A DNA stretch of 64,000 nt from Pogostemon cablin (GCA_023678885.1 CM042982.1:8556001-8620000); one strand, 5' to 3'. Positions 24,472 to 35,888 are shown, counted from the stretch's first letter. Notes: a model not told the origin generated them from the sequence alone. Numbers and translations are program-made.

Positions 24472-24665
24472 AACTATTCAGTACATTTTAATATTTAATT
24501 ATGATTAATTAAATAATTTATTATCCTCATTTAATTAAATAACCTATTCATCCCATTTATAATCTTTAAGTCCCATTTCTACTTTTAAAATTATTTAAAT
24601 GATAAATATTTTAAATGAATTGAAGTAAATGTTTAGATTCACATACACTATTGACCTATTATTTA

Positions 24666-24820
24666 TCAGTTAGTCTTTTGTAAATCAGGTTTACATTATA
24701 AACTCTTATAAATATTGTGGTCTCTTTTAATTTAAACACCTTAATAATACATATGGTATATAGAATTGGAAAGGGAATCACAGGATTTACACTGTAAATC
24801 CGATTTACACAAGTGTTTGT
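24666..24820. mobile_element. Short MITE with 9-base target duplication
   Basis: TATTATTTA flanks it at 24657-24665 and 24821-24829; RepX copy 1 has the single-site version near 19338. The ends share GTAAATC(A/G)G(G/A)TTTACA in inverted orientation. A relative without clear ends lies at 57068-57140. Confidence 0.8.
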
Positions 24821-25583
24821 TATTATTTAATATCGAATTGCCAAAATCAAAAGTTAATAAAAGTAGATAAATTTGAGTTGAGTAGATAAATAAATTAAGA
24901 TCGACATTTTTTTTTGACGGAATAGAAGGCATGTGCCGATGAAAATAAATAAAAATATTGGAATGAATAGACTAATTTATTTTTGGAACAAAAAATTGAA
25001 ATGAATAGGCAAAATAAATTTTAACATTTTTAATTAAATATTTTTTTAGGATAACACAACGTATTAACCATTCACATTTTTTTTTATTTAAATTTTATAA
25101 TCGATAGTTGATTTATATTTTAGTAATTTTCACTCAATCAAATCAAATACTCCCTCCGTCCCATAATTTTTTGCACATTTTCCTTTTCGGTTCGTCCCAA
25201 CACTTATGCACATTACTAAATAAGGAAAAAAATATTCTATATTAAAACCCTCCCAATACACAAATACTTCAAAACTGCCATTCAATATTAAAAATATAAA
25301 TAATCATAAACTACAATTAAAATAACAAAATTACACCTAACACTCTAAATGCAATCCATTAATCAAATCAACCCAACCCAATTAATAATCTTAATCTAAC
25401 CCAACGTCGAATCCACCCACTCAATCATTAGAACTGCTTAGCCTTCCTCATCCTCGATTAAACATCTTCATCTATTTTTATGTGAATACACTAGCTTTCC
25501 TTATTCTCAATTCATCATCTTCGTTTTTGTTTTGTGAATACACCCATCATCATCATCTCCCTCTTTGATATATCACTCCATTC

Positions 25584-26036
25584 ATGTACCCACACTCCTC
25601 TATGAACCCTAGTTTTCTTGAGTCACCCTCCGAATCTGATTCGGAGCCGGAGACCTTAATTGTGCCCGATTCAGAGGATGACACTATCGTCCCCGAAACC
25701 CCCTTGCATGATGATTCTGAATCAGAGGAAAATTTATTTGATATGGCACAATCTGATTGGTATGGCCTCGATATTGAGGATTCGAAGCATTTGAGTCCCG
25801 ATCTTGTTAATCCGAAGTGCTTTGGTCTAGATCTGGAGGATACAAAGCACTCGGATCTTGTTCCCAAGGGTGATGTTCTAGAAGGCTCTAGATCGAAGGG
25901 TTTCGGGGCCGATCTTGTGGATCCTTCCCCAAGAAGAAATGATAAAGAGGAAGATCCGATCTATGAAATCCTATGCATATTGATACCTGGTTACATGTAT
26001 ACTATGTATATGACCCTCTTCTCTCTTATAATGTAG
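25584..26036 (+). CDS. 150-aa acidic protein inside the TA-flanked element
   Basis: An uninterrupted frame from ATG 25584 to TAG 26034-26036. Residues 1-55 are Ser/Asp/Glu-rich (ESDSEPETLIVPDSEDD). A middle part has three loose repeats around GLDIEDSK, GLDLEDTK and GADLVDPS. The last 25 residues are hydrophobic (ILCILIPGYMYTMYMTLFSL). I do not recognise it; it is not a mariner transposase, since no DDD catalytic region is present. It could be a captured host gene, a transposase-remnant side ORF, or chance. The length, biased composition and clean frame favour a once-coding sequence. No expression signal can be judged. Confidence 0.4.
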   Translation: MYPHSSMNPSFLESPSESDSEPETLIVPDSEDDTIVPETPLHDDSESEENLFDMAQSDWYGLDIEDSKHLSPDLVNPKCFGLDLEDTKHSDLVPKGDVLEGSRSKGFGADLVDPSPRRNDKEEDPIYEILCILIPGYMYTMYMTLFSLIM

Positions 26037-26288
26037 CTTGTTGGAGGCTGCTTTTTATATGAAAAATGCATGTCACCCTTGCCCTGTACTTAATGATGAA
26101 AATATATTCTGAAAGGGGTCCGATTATGTGAAAAAGTGATGATTTATTTTGTCTTGTTTAATGTAAATTTGAAATTTTTGTAATCTAATTTTTTTTTTAA
26201 TTATGAAGAATAGGTTGAATGTATGATGAATTTGATTTTTGAGTGTATTTGATCTCCTGTGCTACATGGCTGCGAAAAAAAGGTGTTT

Positions 26289-26318
26289 GAGATTAACTTT
26301 AATGATAAAGTTAATCTC
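26289..26318. repeat. Perfect 13-bp hairpin
   Basis: GAGATTAACTTTA, loop ATGA, then TAAAGTTAATCTC: a perfect inverted repeat 124 bases inside the right end of the TA-flanked element. Confidence 0.9.
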
Positions 26319-26513
26319 ATTCACTTTATTTATTTCATTTCCCAAAATACCCCTCCTTTATCTTACATCATCCAATAAAAAACTAATTTTTCTTAATATG
26401 TGCGCACTAGAATACGTGCAAAACATTTTGGGACGAAGGGAGTACTATTTTTTAATTGCAGTCATACGGAGAAATGAACTCAAATAATGGGCAATTTTAA
26501 TGTATTTAAATTA

Positions 26514-26849
26514 GGGATAATTTCATATTTAGTCCCGTAAGAATTGCTCAATGCCAAAAAGATCCCAAAACTGACAGATTTAGTCCCATATGAAATTTTA
26601 CATCTAAATTGTTAATAGTTGACGAAATATTTGAACCATTAATGAGACCAAAACGGACTATGTCTATTTTGAAACACAGTTTATAATATAAATCTGGTAG
26701 TTTATATTAATATAAGTTAATTTGAGATGAAAATTTTCGATTATAATATTCTTATGGGACCAAAACCGCTAGCCATGTGACCAGTATATTTCTACGGGAC
26801 TATAATTGAATTTAAAGAATTCTTATGAGACCAGATATGAAATTTTCCC
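26514..26849. mobile_element. MULE-type MITE with 10-base target duplication
   Basis: ATTTAAATTA flanks both sides (26504-26513, 26850-26859) and occurs once in RepX copy 2. The termini are about 32-base inverted repeats starting GGGATAATTTCATAT and, on the other strand, GGGAAAATTTCATAT. No coding capacity. A 9-11-base duplication with long GGG-starting TIRs fits Mutator-like MITEs. Confidence 0.88.
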
Positions 26850-26949
26850 ATTTAAATTAGGTGGGCAGAAAAGATCTTTAAAATTTAAAATAGGGCATCA
26901 ATACAATTAATGTTTTTTTTTTTGTTATTACCGAGTTAAACCCTAAACC

Positions 26950-26957
26950 TATAAATA
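26950..26957 (+). promoter_or_regulatory. Putative TATA box of the GTE-like gene
   Basis: TATAAATA lies about 30 bases before a pyrimidine-rich leader start and 690 bases before the first coding ATG. A 5'-UTR intron is likely (donor near 27127, AATG/GTAAGT context; acceptor TTACAG ending 27636), so the leader exon would be about 26980-27126. Confidence 0.5.
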
Positions 26958-27641
26958 ATTCCTAATTTTCCTTTCCTATCACACTTATACCTAATACCTG
27001 CAGTCAACTCGAATTTCATCACTCACTGCGAGCATCTATTGCGTTTCTTCCTCTGCAACTCTTATCTTGGTGCCTACGAATTAATTGGGGCAAGGAAGAA
27101 TCAACAGCGAATTTTTGAACTCGAATGTAAGTTATACTTTGAAATTGATTCTTCATTGGTATCGCGATGTGATTTTAGAGAGATTAGGGCTTTAGGGGAA
27201 CGGGAGAAGATGAATTCGTGTAGTTGGGTTTTGATTGCATGTGATGTGATTTTCGAAATTCGAAATTAGGGTTTTATAATTAGGGGAATGGGTTTTGATC
27301 TTTATGCTCGAGGAGAAGGGGCCGCGATAGCGTAATGTGTTCTAGTTTGAGGATTCAGGTTTAAGGCTACAATTCAGGAAGAGAAGAGGGAGTGACTAAT
27401 CTTATCAGTTTTTTTTTTCTTAATATTGGTGTTTTTCTCTTTGTTTTCTTGCCCAAATTATAATTTGAATTTACTTGGAATTTGAAACATGATAGCAATG
27501 GTATTAATGAGCGACTCTGGCATCATAGTTGAATTTGGAAATCCCATAACTGTTCAGAATTTCAATTATAGTAATTATCGAAGCCTCAAGGATTAAAATT
27601 GAACTAATAAATCTTTCCGTTTTTCTTTTGTTACAGTACCA

Positions 27642-29443
27642 ATGACTGTGGTGGCTGAGAACCAAGGGAAGCTTAACTGCTTCCCCCTGCAGTTTCGGCA
27701 CATGTCGTCTGAGGCTAAGACGGTGCCAGGGAAGAAGCTGAAAACAATCTTCAAAAGGGTGCTTGATGCTTCAGAAGACAACTCATGTGAAAGCACTATA
27801 AACATTTTAGATTTTGGTTCCTTTGAGAGAAATGTACCATTGAAGGAATCTATGCCAGCAAAGTCTAAGAAGCGGAGGCTGGAAATATCTGGTCCAGGGG
27901 GAAAAAAGCACAATGATCTCTGGAAAGCTACCTTGCCTGTTAGACCCTGTGGGCTGATGTTACAAAAGGAGAAACAAAAGAGAAGAGAAGTTAAGGTTCT
28001 CTTGAGGGCAAAAGTTGGCAAAGTAAGTACTAATTTCCTGTAGGGGTTTTATTGGGCCTGTTACCTTGTGTATTTACTATGATTGCTAGATTTATATTGC
28101 AACATAGTTTATGGTCTTCCTTTTTTTCTAACTTGTGTAATGTATTGTGATTAATTGTCCATGCTTACACATGCCTCTTTATTTTTTAACAGGAATTATT
28201 TTTCTTGACTTAATGAATCTGTAATTCTTCAATTTTACTGTAGTTTTTGCATGCTTATGCATTAGCTTTGCTATATATGAACAGGTTGAGCCTGGAAAAC
28301 ATGCTGTGAATGCTGCAGCTGGCGAATGGTCCAGTTTAAGTGAAGCTGGCGAATTGTCATTTAATGTCCAATGTCTCCCAAGAAAGCTCTGCGGGTCGCA
28401 ATGTTAAAGAAACGCTTTGCTGATACAATCTTCAAGGCTACACATCGGGAGCATTTGGACCATGTAATATTTCCGCCTCATTCCCCAATGCCATACTTAT
28501 GTACTTGCATGCATGCTGCAGACACACAATACCCATTATTTTTAACGCTTTCCTTGGATTTCCATCAGTTATTTTTTTTACTTATATTGAATTCTGGATT
28601 CCATTGTCTAGAGTGTGCAGTCTGATTGTTTGAGCTTGCAACAAGAAAGAGAGAGACTGCAACAAGAACGACGAGAAGGTAGTTACTGTGCCTTTAGTTA
28701 TCTAAATGCTTTGCATGTAAATGCCAGTTATTTTACTAACTTCTTATTAATTATTAATATATTTTAAATGATCAATTTTTAAGTGTAGTTTTATGTAGTT
28801 ATTCATTGTTCTAGCAACTCTATGGAATTGGGCTTCCAAATCTAGTCTGCGTGTGATAATTATTTTATAAATTAGATGTTCATATTTGTATGAGATATAA
28901 GATGAATGCCTGAGTTGATAATGCTGTGAAGTCAGATTTGACACGAGTGCAGGGTAAGAGATTGGGGTGAATGACTTCAATAGTCAAAGTTATCCAATTT
29001 ATTACAGGCTACTTCACATTGTTTTTTTTAAATTTTGTTTTGCAGAGAATGCCAAGCTTGAAGCACTACTCAAAGCTGCTGAAGAAGCCTTCCTCAGGAG
29101 CAGCAGCATAATTTGATGATGCAGCGTGAGAACGAAAGAAAAGCTGCAAGAATTTTGATTGATAAGGTATTTTTTTGGTTCACCTTAGATGACTATGTGA
29201 TCCATCTAGTCTCCGAATTTTCTGATTCAGCGTATCGTTATTTAGGTTGAAAAATCAGTGGAGGTGGATGATAACATGGGTATGTTGAACAATTTGAAGA
29301 TGATAGGCTGTGATTACTTGTATTATCCACTCTACCATGGGTCTCGTCTTGAGCAACTTGGTTTGTATCAGAAGGACGAGTACTTGGAAGAAGATGAAGT
29401 TATTGCTATTTCGGATATGGAAGAGGGGGAAATTCTATCATAG
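27642..29443 (+). CDS. GTE/BET-like gene without a visible bromodomain; two apparent frame breaks
   Basis: Five coding exons with GT-AG sites: 27642-28022, 28285-28463, 28621-28678, 29046-29166, 29246-29443. The second half matches the C-terminal part of plant GTE proteins (GTE8/GTE10 type): SPKKALRVAMLKKRFADTIF, an E/Q/R-rich coiled-coil stretch (QQERERLQQERRE), MMQRENERKAARILIDKVEK, then LEQLGLYQKDEYLEEDE and the terminal EEGEILS. Such proteins bind acetylated histones through an N-terminal bromodomain, but here exon 1 encodes about 127 residues that I cannot assign and no bromodomain is visible. The frame changes within exon 2 (28362-28370) and within exon 4 (about 29090-29112), each consistent with a single missing base. 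It is either a recent pseudogene or carries assembly errors. Confidence 0.7.
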
Positions 29444-32400
29444 CATTAGGCCTCGTCTCCCTTGGATTGCTCTTGTAAATTGTAGTGTATTATATGAGAA
29501 CCAACTTGTTCAATTTTGTGGTTCCACTTGTTCACGTACACACTGATGATTGCTAAGTAAAAACAAAAAAAATGTTATTACAGCAGGAAGTGTGACGTTC
29601 GGTAGAAAAGGTTCAAATTTTGTACAAGCAAGCCGCAGATTTGCGTCTAATTGTATATATGCTTATTAGTTATTAATATAAAAGTCTTTACTAGAACTGA
29701 AGTTTACATCGTTTTCATTTTTCATTTAATCACATGATATATATATCTAATGATCTTTAGTTAGAATAACTTACTATATAGATAATAAATAAGAAACAAC
29801 AATTACAAAAAATAAAGTGCAGCAGCTATAGTTAGGAGATACAGAACTGGTAACACACTGTCCGACAACAGTAGAAAATACCAAGGTAGTCAATCATCAA
29901 AATTGACTCTTACAATATAATCAAACATCTGAATAATTGATCAAAACATGAACATTTTCATGGTTAGACTGACTGAAAGATTGCCAGAAAAAGTCCATAA
30001 TGAATGATGACTACAGCAATCTACATGCTTAGATCAACTGGAATAGCTGGTTTCCTTACAGATTTTAGAGATATAGTTCAAACTTTATTAACAAGGCTTC
30101 AATTATCATTTGTTGCTGATTATCCTTGTCCCCACTTTCATGACGAATGGGGATTCTTTTCACCATCTCTTCCCCAGGCACGCCTGCGCTTTCTTATGTG
30201 CTCATGCTCCACATCATCTGCATGCCTTCCATGGTCCTGCAATCTCTCCTCATCCGCATAATGATCCCTGTTACGATCACCTACCATTTGGAGTGTTGAC
30301 CAAACTTGACTTGATGGATAATTTCTGTGTTTCTGTTATCACTTTACGGAATGTAGCATTCTTACTTTTTGCTTGCTGATTTGCAAGTTCAAATCCCATC
30401 ATTTAAGATTACAATTGTGAAGATGATAAATATATACTAGTGGTATGTATTCTTATATTTACTGATTTTTGGAAATGAAAATACTAAGTGTAAGTTTTGA
30501 TAGTTATACGACTTGCCTGAAATAGTATGGATTATAATATGTAGGCAATGTTTGTTTTTGGATTATAATTTTGTACATTAACTTGAATTCAAGAATGGAA
30601 ATTTGTATTTTTTTGGTGAATCTATTCTAGCCTTAGATCCCTCTCCCCTGTTCTCATATGCTCTCAATACATACATGCATGCTGCGCTATCATATTGAAG
30701 TTTGTTGATTCAGGTGACATGAAACCATTGTCCTATTAAGTTTAATGCTGTAATTTTGTACTATATCTGTTATAACAGCATAGGAGTTTTCTATTGATTA
30801 AGTACTTTTTTCCACTGAAGATGTGCAACTGGCTCTGAAAGCTATGTTGTTTCATGGTGCTTCAAGTATCTACTCAACCCTTGCGGTAGCTTGTTCTGTG
30901 TCCGCAATACTCTCAGCAGCATATCACAAAATCGGAGTTCAAGATGAATATCAGGTATAGATTTAGACTAATCACTGCTATTCTACACTCTATTCTCTTT
31001 TGAAACAAGATTACTTTCTATATGCTCATAGTTCTGATATATTACTTAAAGGAATATGCTGAAAGAGATTACATACTTGAAGGAATTACTTGAGAACGAA
31101 ACATTTCAACCTTGAAGTTGGGCCATTATGGACATGAATGTCGCATGCACATTCTTCGATTGAGAATCAATGAAGGTTGAGGTGCATTATGTATTTTAGA
31201 TGTTTAAATGATATGAGAGAAATAGATAAGCATACTTCTGATAGGTTATTGCTTATAGATTCACAATTCAGCATCTTTTTTGCTATCTCGAGTAATATAC
31301 TCTTCCTCAAAATTTTATCCTCATCTCTGCAGTACAAAAGAGCAGATATCAAGTGGGATTCTGTTGTTGAACTTGAATAATTGATTGATTAATTATTATT
31401 ATTTTTTATATTGGGCATATCTAAATTATCACCCTGGTAACATGCAGTTTTTGAACTTTGACTTGCATACAACTCCAGCATTGAACATCTCTGAATCATA
31501 AAAGTTTTCCTACAGCCTTGTGTAGAGATCCTTTGGCACTGGCATACGAGGACGATCTTTCTGAACACACAATATTCTACATGATCAGGCTGTGCCTCCC
31601 TCTCCTATGTGTTTATCTCCGAAGCACTTACAGTGGTATTTATTTTCCAATTAGCTTGCAGTATTTAGAGAACTCTTATTCTGGTGATATAGATTTCATT
31701 CATAAATCCAACTATGATGCTAACTAACCAATGTAATTTTCTGTTGAAGTAAATTTAGAAGGGATTAATTATCACCTGGCTTCTATGCCCAATTTTAAGA
31801 GGAATTGAATTTTGTGTATCTTGATAAATTGTGATGGATACCTTACTGCCCTACTGGTTGACTTCTTTCTTCTAGGTAAGCATAAACTAGATAAACTACT
31901 TATTTTAAGAATGATTTTCTTGTATTGTTTTTCCCCCCATTTTTATTCACATTGTTTCCTTAGTTCCACTTGTGATGCTTACTTGGTAATGTTCAGAAAT
32001 TTACAACTTGTTTTACCTTTATCTGAGTTTAGTAAACAATATGTTATTGGATGCCTGCATAGCTATAGACTTCTTTCTGACATATAAGCTGTTTTTGAAG
32101 TAATTAGCTAAGTTAAATGTTTTGCTTTAATACTATTTGCTGTCAAAATTTCAGATCAATGGATGGCTAGGACAGAAAGTGTGTAATCTTTTGTAAAAAA
32201 ACCTAATTATTGGATAATTTTCATTCTTATCTGGCAAAAACTAAAAGGAAACTATAGGATATGTATGGTATGGGTGTCCTTTGTACATGTTAGAAAGGTT
32301 AGGCTCAACCATCTCAGTAATGCACTTTGTTTTTCTTATATTTAAGTGCCTGATTTTTGTGTTTCAATATTTTTTTCTGGGATAACTTTATAAGGATTAA

Positions 32401-33060
32401 AGTTTCTTAGTCAAATAATATTTTATTTGGCTCGCTTTTTATGTAATTCTATCAAACTTGAAACAAAAATGCAGTTTCTTTACTTAGGTTCGTATGGATA
32501 CAGAGAATCTGATTCAATTTGAGAAACACATGGTTTGCCACTTTTGGAGCTTCCTTGCTTCAGTGTTTTGAGTAAAATTAATTTTGTTATTTTTTTTAAG
32601 TATAAAGAGAATCTTACATGCTTTATAATGTATTTTTGATTGGTTGATTCTTTGTTTAAGTCCTATGTTTAGCTTCAATTTTTTAATAAAACGCTGTTGT
32701 ACCTTCATGTTTCGCAATGTCTTTGCCTACGCAACTTATCTTAATCATCCAAAATGAAAACTTCACATAAACAAATAACCTTAAAAGTTATTTTAATTTA
32801 AAAAATATTACTTCCGTCTAACACACATAACATACTTTACAATTTATTTACTACATAAAAATACTACAATATCTCTAATTAAAAAGTCAATAAAATTGAT
32901 CAAAAAATATTTTTTCTTAATCTATATATTTAGAGTAACGGTGAATATAACTATAGGACGAAGGAAATATTTTTTATCCATTCAGGACTTAATTTATTCA
33001 AAATTATATAATCAATATAAGACGTGAGATATTAATCCCGTTATTCCATTATTATTTAAT
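29444..33060. other. Long intergenic stretch with a few exon-like open pieces
   Basis: No full gene can be built. On the plus strand, 30820-30955 is open (residues such as EDVQLALKAMLFHGAS) before a possible donor CAG/GTATAG. Another short open piece after an acceptor at 31333 ends at a stop (YKRADIKWDSVVELE). A third lies at 31515-31610. The rest is AT-rich without clear repeats. These could be exons of a decayed gene of unknown identity. Confidence 0.35.
30138..30332 (-). pseudogene. Possible terminal exon, charged, unidentified
   Basis: On the minus strand an acceptor (GTGATAACAG) is followed by about 64 open codons reading SSQVWSTLQMVGDRNRDHYA, then DEERLQDHGRHADDVEHEHI and RKRRRAWGRDGEK, and a stop at 30138-30140. 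The alternating acidic/basic composition is unlike the surrounding AT-rich DNA. I do not recognise the protein and found no certain upstream exon. Confidence 0.35.
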
Positions 33061-33069
33061 GAGAAACTT

Positions 33070-33307
33070 TCTTGTGAGACGAGTTTTTTGTGAAACGGGT
33101 TGACCCATTACTAAAGTATGCTTATTATATAGCTAAAGTGTGCTTATTTATGGTTAAAGTATGTCAATAATGAATCATATTATAACACCCTAAAATCATA
33201 TTTTAATTCATTATTTATCATATTTTAGAAAAACATACTTTAACAACCATTAAACATACTTTATTTATATAATAGGCGTACTTTAACACGTCTCACAAAC
33301 CGTCTCA
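33070..33307. mobile_element. GTGAGACG-ended MITE
   Basis: Left TGTGAGACGAGTTTTTTGTG and right end with CGTCTCACAAACCGTCTCACA form inverted repeats. Internal words AAAGTATGCTTATT and AACATACTTTA are also mirrored. A half copy of this family lies at 38550-38710. Confidence 0.7.
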
Positions 33308-33847
33308 CATATATAATGTCTTATAAGAGAATTTGTCTTATTTAATAGAAGCTGAATTATGAACTAATTGCCACATCAACGTCTATATGACACCAAATAC
33401 ACTCTCAAATAAGTGGGGTGAGGTTTGAAACTCCTGGTCGGAGAACGCTATTCATCATATCATCTCAATAAAAGATGGTCTTTATTTATGTTTGAGAATT
33501 TATTTGTTTGCCAAGTGAATACTTATTTGGCAATTAGTGTACATTATGCTTTCATTAAATAATAAGATAACGGTGTTAGAGCATCTCCAAGAGATTATGT
33601 AAAATTTGAAGAGAATTTAAGGTAATATAAATAAAGGAAAATAGATTTTTTTGTCCGCTAACTTTGCCCAATTTTGAATTTAATCCATAAGTTTTCACTT
33701 TTTAAAAATCGTCCATTATATTTGCAGAATTTTGAAAATCGTCCATTATATTTGAAATTTTTAAAAATCGTCCATCATGTTTACTAAGTTCAACAAAATC
33801 GTCCGTTTCAACAGGTCATTAACATGTTATTCTAAAAAAAAAATATG

Positions 33848-33850
<3 letters not shown>

Positions 33851-33884
<34 letters not shown>
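33851..33884. repeat. (TA)n microsatellite
   Basis: About 34 bases of TA repeats within the MULE-type MITE. Confidence 0.95.
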
Positions 33885-33885
<1 letters not shown>

Positions 33886-33926
33886 TATTTTTAAAAAAAT
33901 AGCCTCCACTAAGAATTTATATTATA

Positions 33927-34155
33927 CTCTCTCCGTCCGCCCGAAAGAGGGCATTTTGCTTTTGTGCATGTTGATTAAGAAGTATTGTTATTTAATGTTT
34001 AGTAGGTAGTTATATTAGTGTGAGTGTGAATCTCATATTTTAATTGTATTATTGGGTGTGTGTGGATCTCATGTGTGTAAAAAAGAAAGTGACCCTCTTT
34101 GGAACGGACGACCAAAATAGAAAAAAAAAACCCTCTTTCGAGCGGGCGGAGAAAG
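33927..34155. mobile_element. Stowaway-type MITE nested in the MULE-type MITE
   Basis: Left CTCTCTCCGTCCGCCCGAAA and right complement CTTTCTCCGCCCGCTCGAAA are inverted repeats with TA on both sides (33925-33926, 34156-34157). The same subfamily, with GTTGATTAAGAAGTATTGTT inside, begins again at 63886. Confidence 0.88.
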
Positions 34156-34916
34156 TATCAATATTTAGTCAAATTTGCTCCACTTTAGTAATGAGATTAA
34201 TATTGTTTGTTTGGTATACGGAAGTGAAAAATGAAAAGTGAGATAAAATTGATTAAATAAAAATATGATATAGATTAATTGGGGTGAAAATATTCAAATG
34301 ACCTGCCATAGCAGGTCAAATGACCAAAATATTGAATTTTATGAAGTTAATGGACTAATTTCAAAAATTGTTATAAAATTAACGGACTAATTTCAAAATT
34401 AAAAAAGTTAATGGACTAATTTCAAAATGAATGAAAGTTAGCGGACGAAAAAATCTATTTTTCCTATAAATAATTTTTAAAATTTAGAGTGATATATTTT
34501 TGTTCCTCTCCAACAACTTCTTTATATTTTTCTCTTTTCATTGCTTATTTATTACATTTGTTTTTTCCTCATATTTTTAGAGTATAAAATCAAAATGAAA
34601 GAACCATTATGCATTATAAATATTAAATAGTAAATAATCTGAAAATATCAAAAAATTAAAGTGTTGGAAGTGGTGAAAATTTCAATCATTAAATTTTAAA
34701 GAGTTGGTTTGGCTTTTCAAATTTAAAGAGACAAAACCATTAGGTAAAAAAATATTATTTTAAAGAGACTATTGAAGATATATTTATGTGTATGACTCTT
34801 TAAATTTTACATTATTTGTCATTTAGAGAGCCCTTTGGAGTTACTCTTTGATACCTCACGTATAGTTTTGAATAAATCAAATCCTGAATGGATAAAAAAA
34901 TATGAGTGGGTCTTGC

Positions 34917-35166
34917 GTGGTCCCGGGTACATCGTGCACCTTTAGAATTTAGTATGATGGGTAATGTTATTTTGTTTTGTTCTAAACGGTATACACTTTA
35001 ATTAATAAGAGTATACTATTTTGTTATAAAGGATATATATTTTTTATTAATATTTTTTATTTTTCTTCAAGAAAATAAAGGGTACACATTTTTATATTAA
35101 AGATAAAGTCCAATTTAACATTAAATTCTAAATACCCCGTGCCCCGAGGACACACAAGTTTTTGCT
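34917..35166. mobile_element. GTGTGYCC-ended MITE copy
   Basis: Left GGTCCCGGGTACATCGTGCA and right GGGGCACGG/GGACACACAAG are complementary in outline; TTTAGAATTTA follows inward on both sides. The interior carries GTATACACTTTAATTAATAA and AAAGGGTACACATTT, shared with the copies near 47.5 and 48.7 kb. Confidence 0.7.
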
Positions 35167-35888
35167 TAAAATTAATATTTCTAGTCTTGTATTGATGGTA
35201 ATCCCATTTTTGAGATCTTAAAATTAATTTGAATTAATGAAAAGTGATAGTATGCTATGAATTATTTCATTAACAATTCGTAATATAAATAAAAAGTAAT
35301 AATATTTTTAATGAAAAATAATAAGTAACCTGTTTAAGAAAATGTAAAACCGATCTCACATGAGACGACATCACGCAAATTGGCGATCATACAATTAATA
35401 AGGAATTTTCTTTTTCTCTTTATATATATATATGGTTCAATCTGTATCAATTTTTTAAATGCAAAGACTTATATGAAATTGTCCCATGAAAATAATGAAA
35501 TATTATACTCAATTGATGAAAAATAATAACGGTATCGTTAAATATTCCATGAACAATTTATTATAGTTTAATTAAAAAAGTAATAATATTTTTCATATGA
35601 AAGGTGAAAACTAATAAAAATGGATAAATGTATTATGTCTTTTTTAAAATTAATCAATAAAGTAACTAAATTTAATCATTTGATCCATATTTGGAATTTC
35701 ATTTCAATTATCCTTTTTGACCATGATCTCCCAAAGTTGTTAAACCTTCAATCTCCTTTCATGCACAAAAATGTAAAGTCCGACGAGTACGAGCACCCCA
35801 TATTCCAACTTGGTTGGATAGTTGGATATTTGGATTAGATAACAAACTCAGCTCATATATGTAATTAGCTAATAAAAAATTTTCAACA
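35167..35888. other. Intergenic stretch downstream of the PPR gene
   Basis: AT-rich, with degraded MITE sequence at 35225-35380 (ACATGAGACGAC) and a short TA run near 35423. This includes the 3' flank of the minus-strand PPR gene; no clear polyadenylation signal can be singled out. Confidence 0.5.

Larger units (their letters stand above)
25150..26442. mobile_element. TA-flanked mariner/Stowaway-like element carrying an ORF
   Basis: Left end CTCCCTCCGTCCCATAAT and right end (complement) CTCCCTTCGTCCCAAAAT are inverted repeats that continue as TTTTTGCACAT and TTTTGCACGTA. Each side has TA (25148-25149, 26443-26444). RepX copy 2 has a single TA at the same point (AAATACTATTTTT near 22037). At 1293 bases it is far longer than usual Stowaway MITEs and holds a gene-like unit. 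Confidence 0.88.
24472..26900 (+). repeat. RepX copy 3, split by three later insertions
   Basis: RepX segments here are 24472-24665, 24821-25149, 26443-26513 and 26850-26900. The gaps are a 155-base MITE, a 1293-base TA-flanked element and a 336-base MULE-type MITE. Copies 1 and 2 supply the corresponding uninterrupted sequence. Confidence 0.85.
33635..34464. mobile_element. MULE-type MITE with 9-base target duplication, host of a nested Stowaway
   Basis: TATAAATAA flanks it at 33626-33634 and 34465-34473. The ends are inverted: AGGAAAATAGATTTTTTTGT at left and GGAAAAATAGATTTTTTCGT (other strand) at right, continuing CCGCTAACTTT. Subterminal AAAATCGTCCAT words at left are tandemly repeated, as are TTAATGGACTAATTTC words at right. 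Confidence 0.85.
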
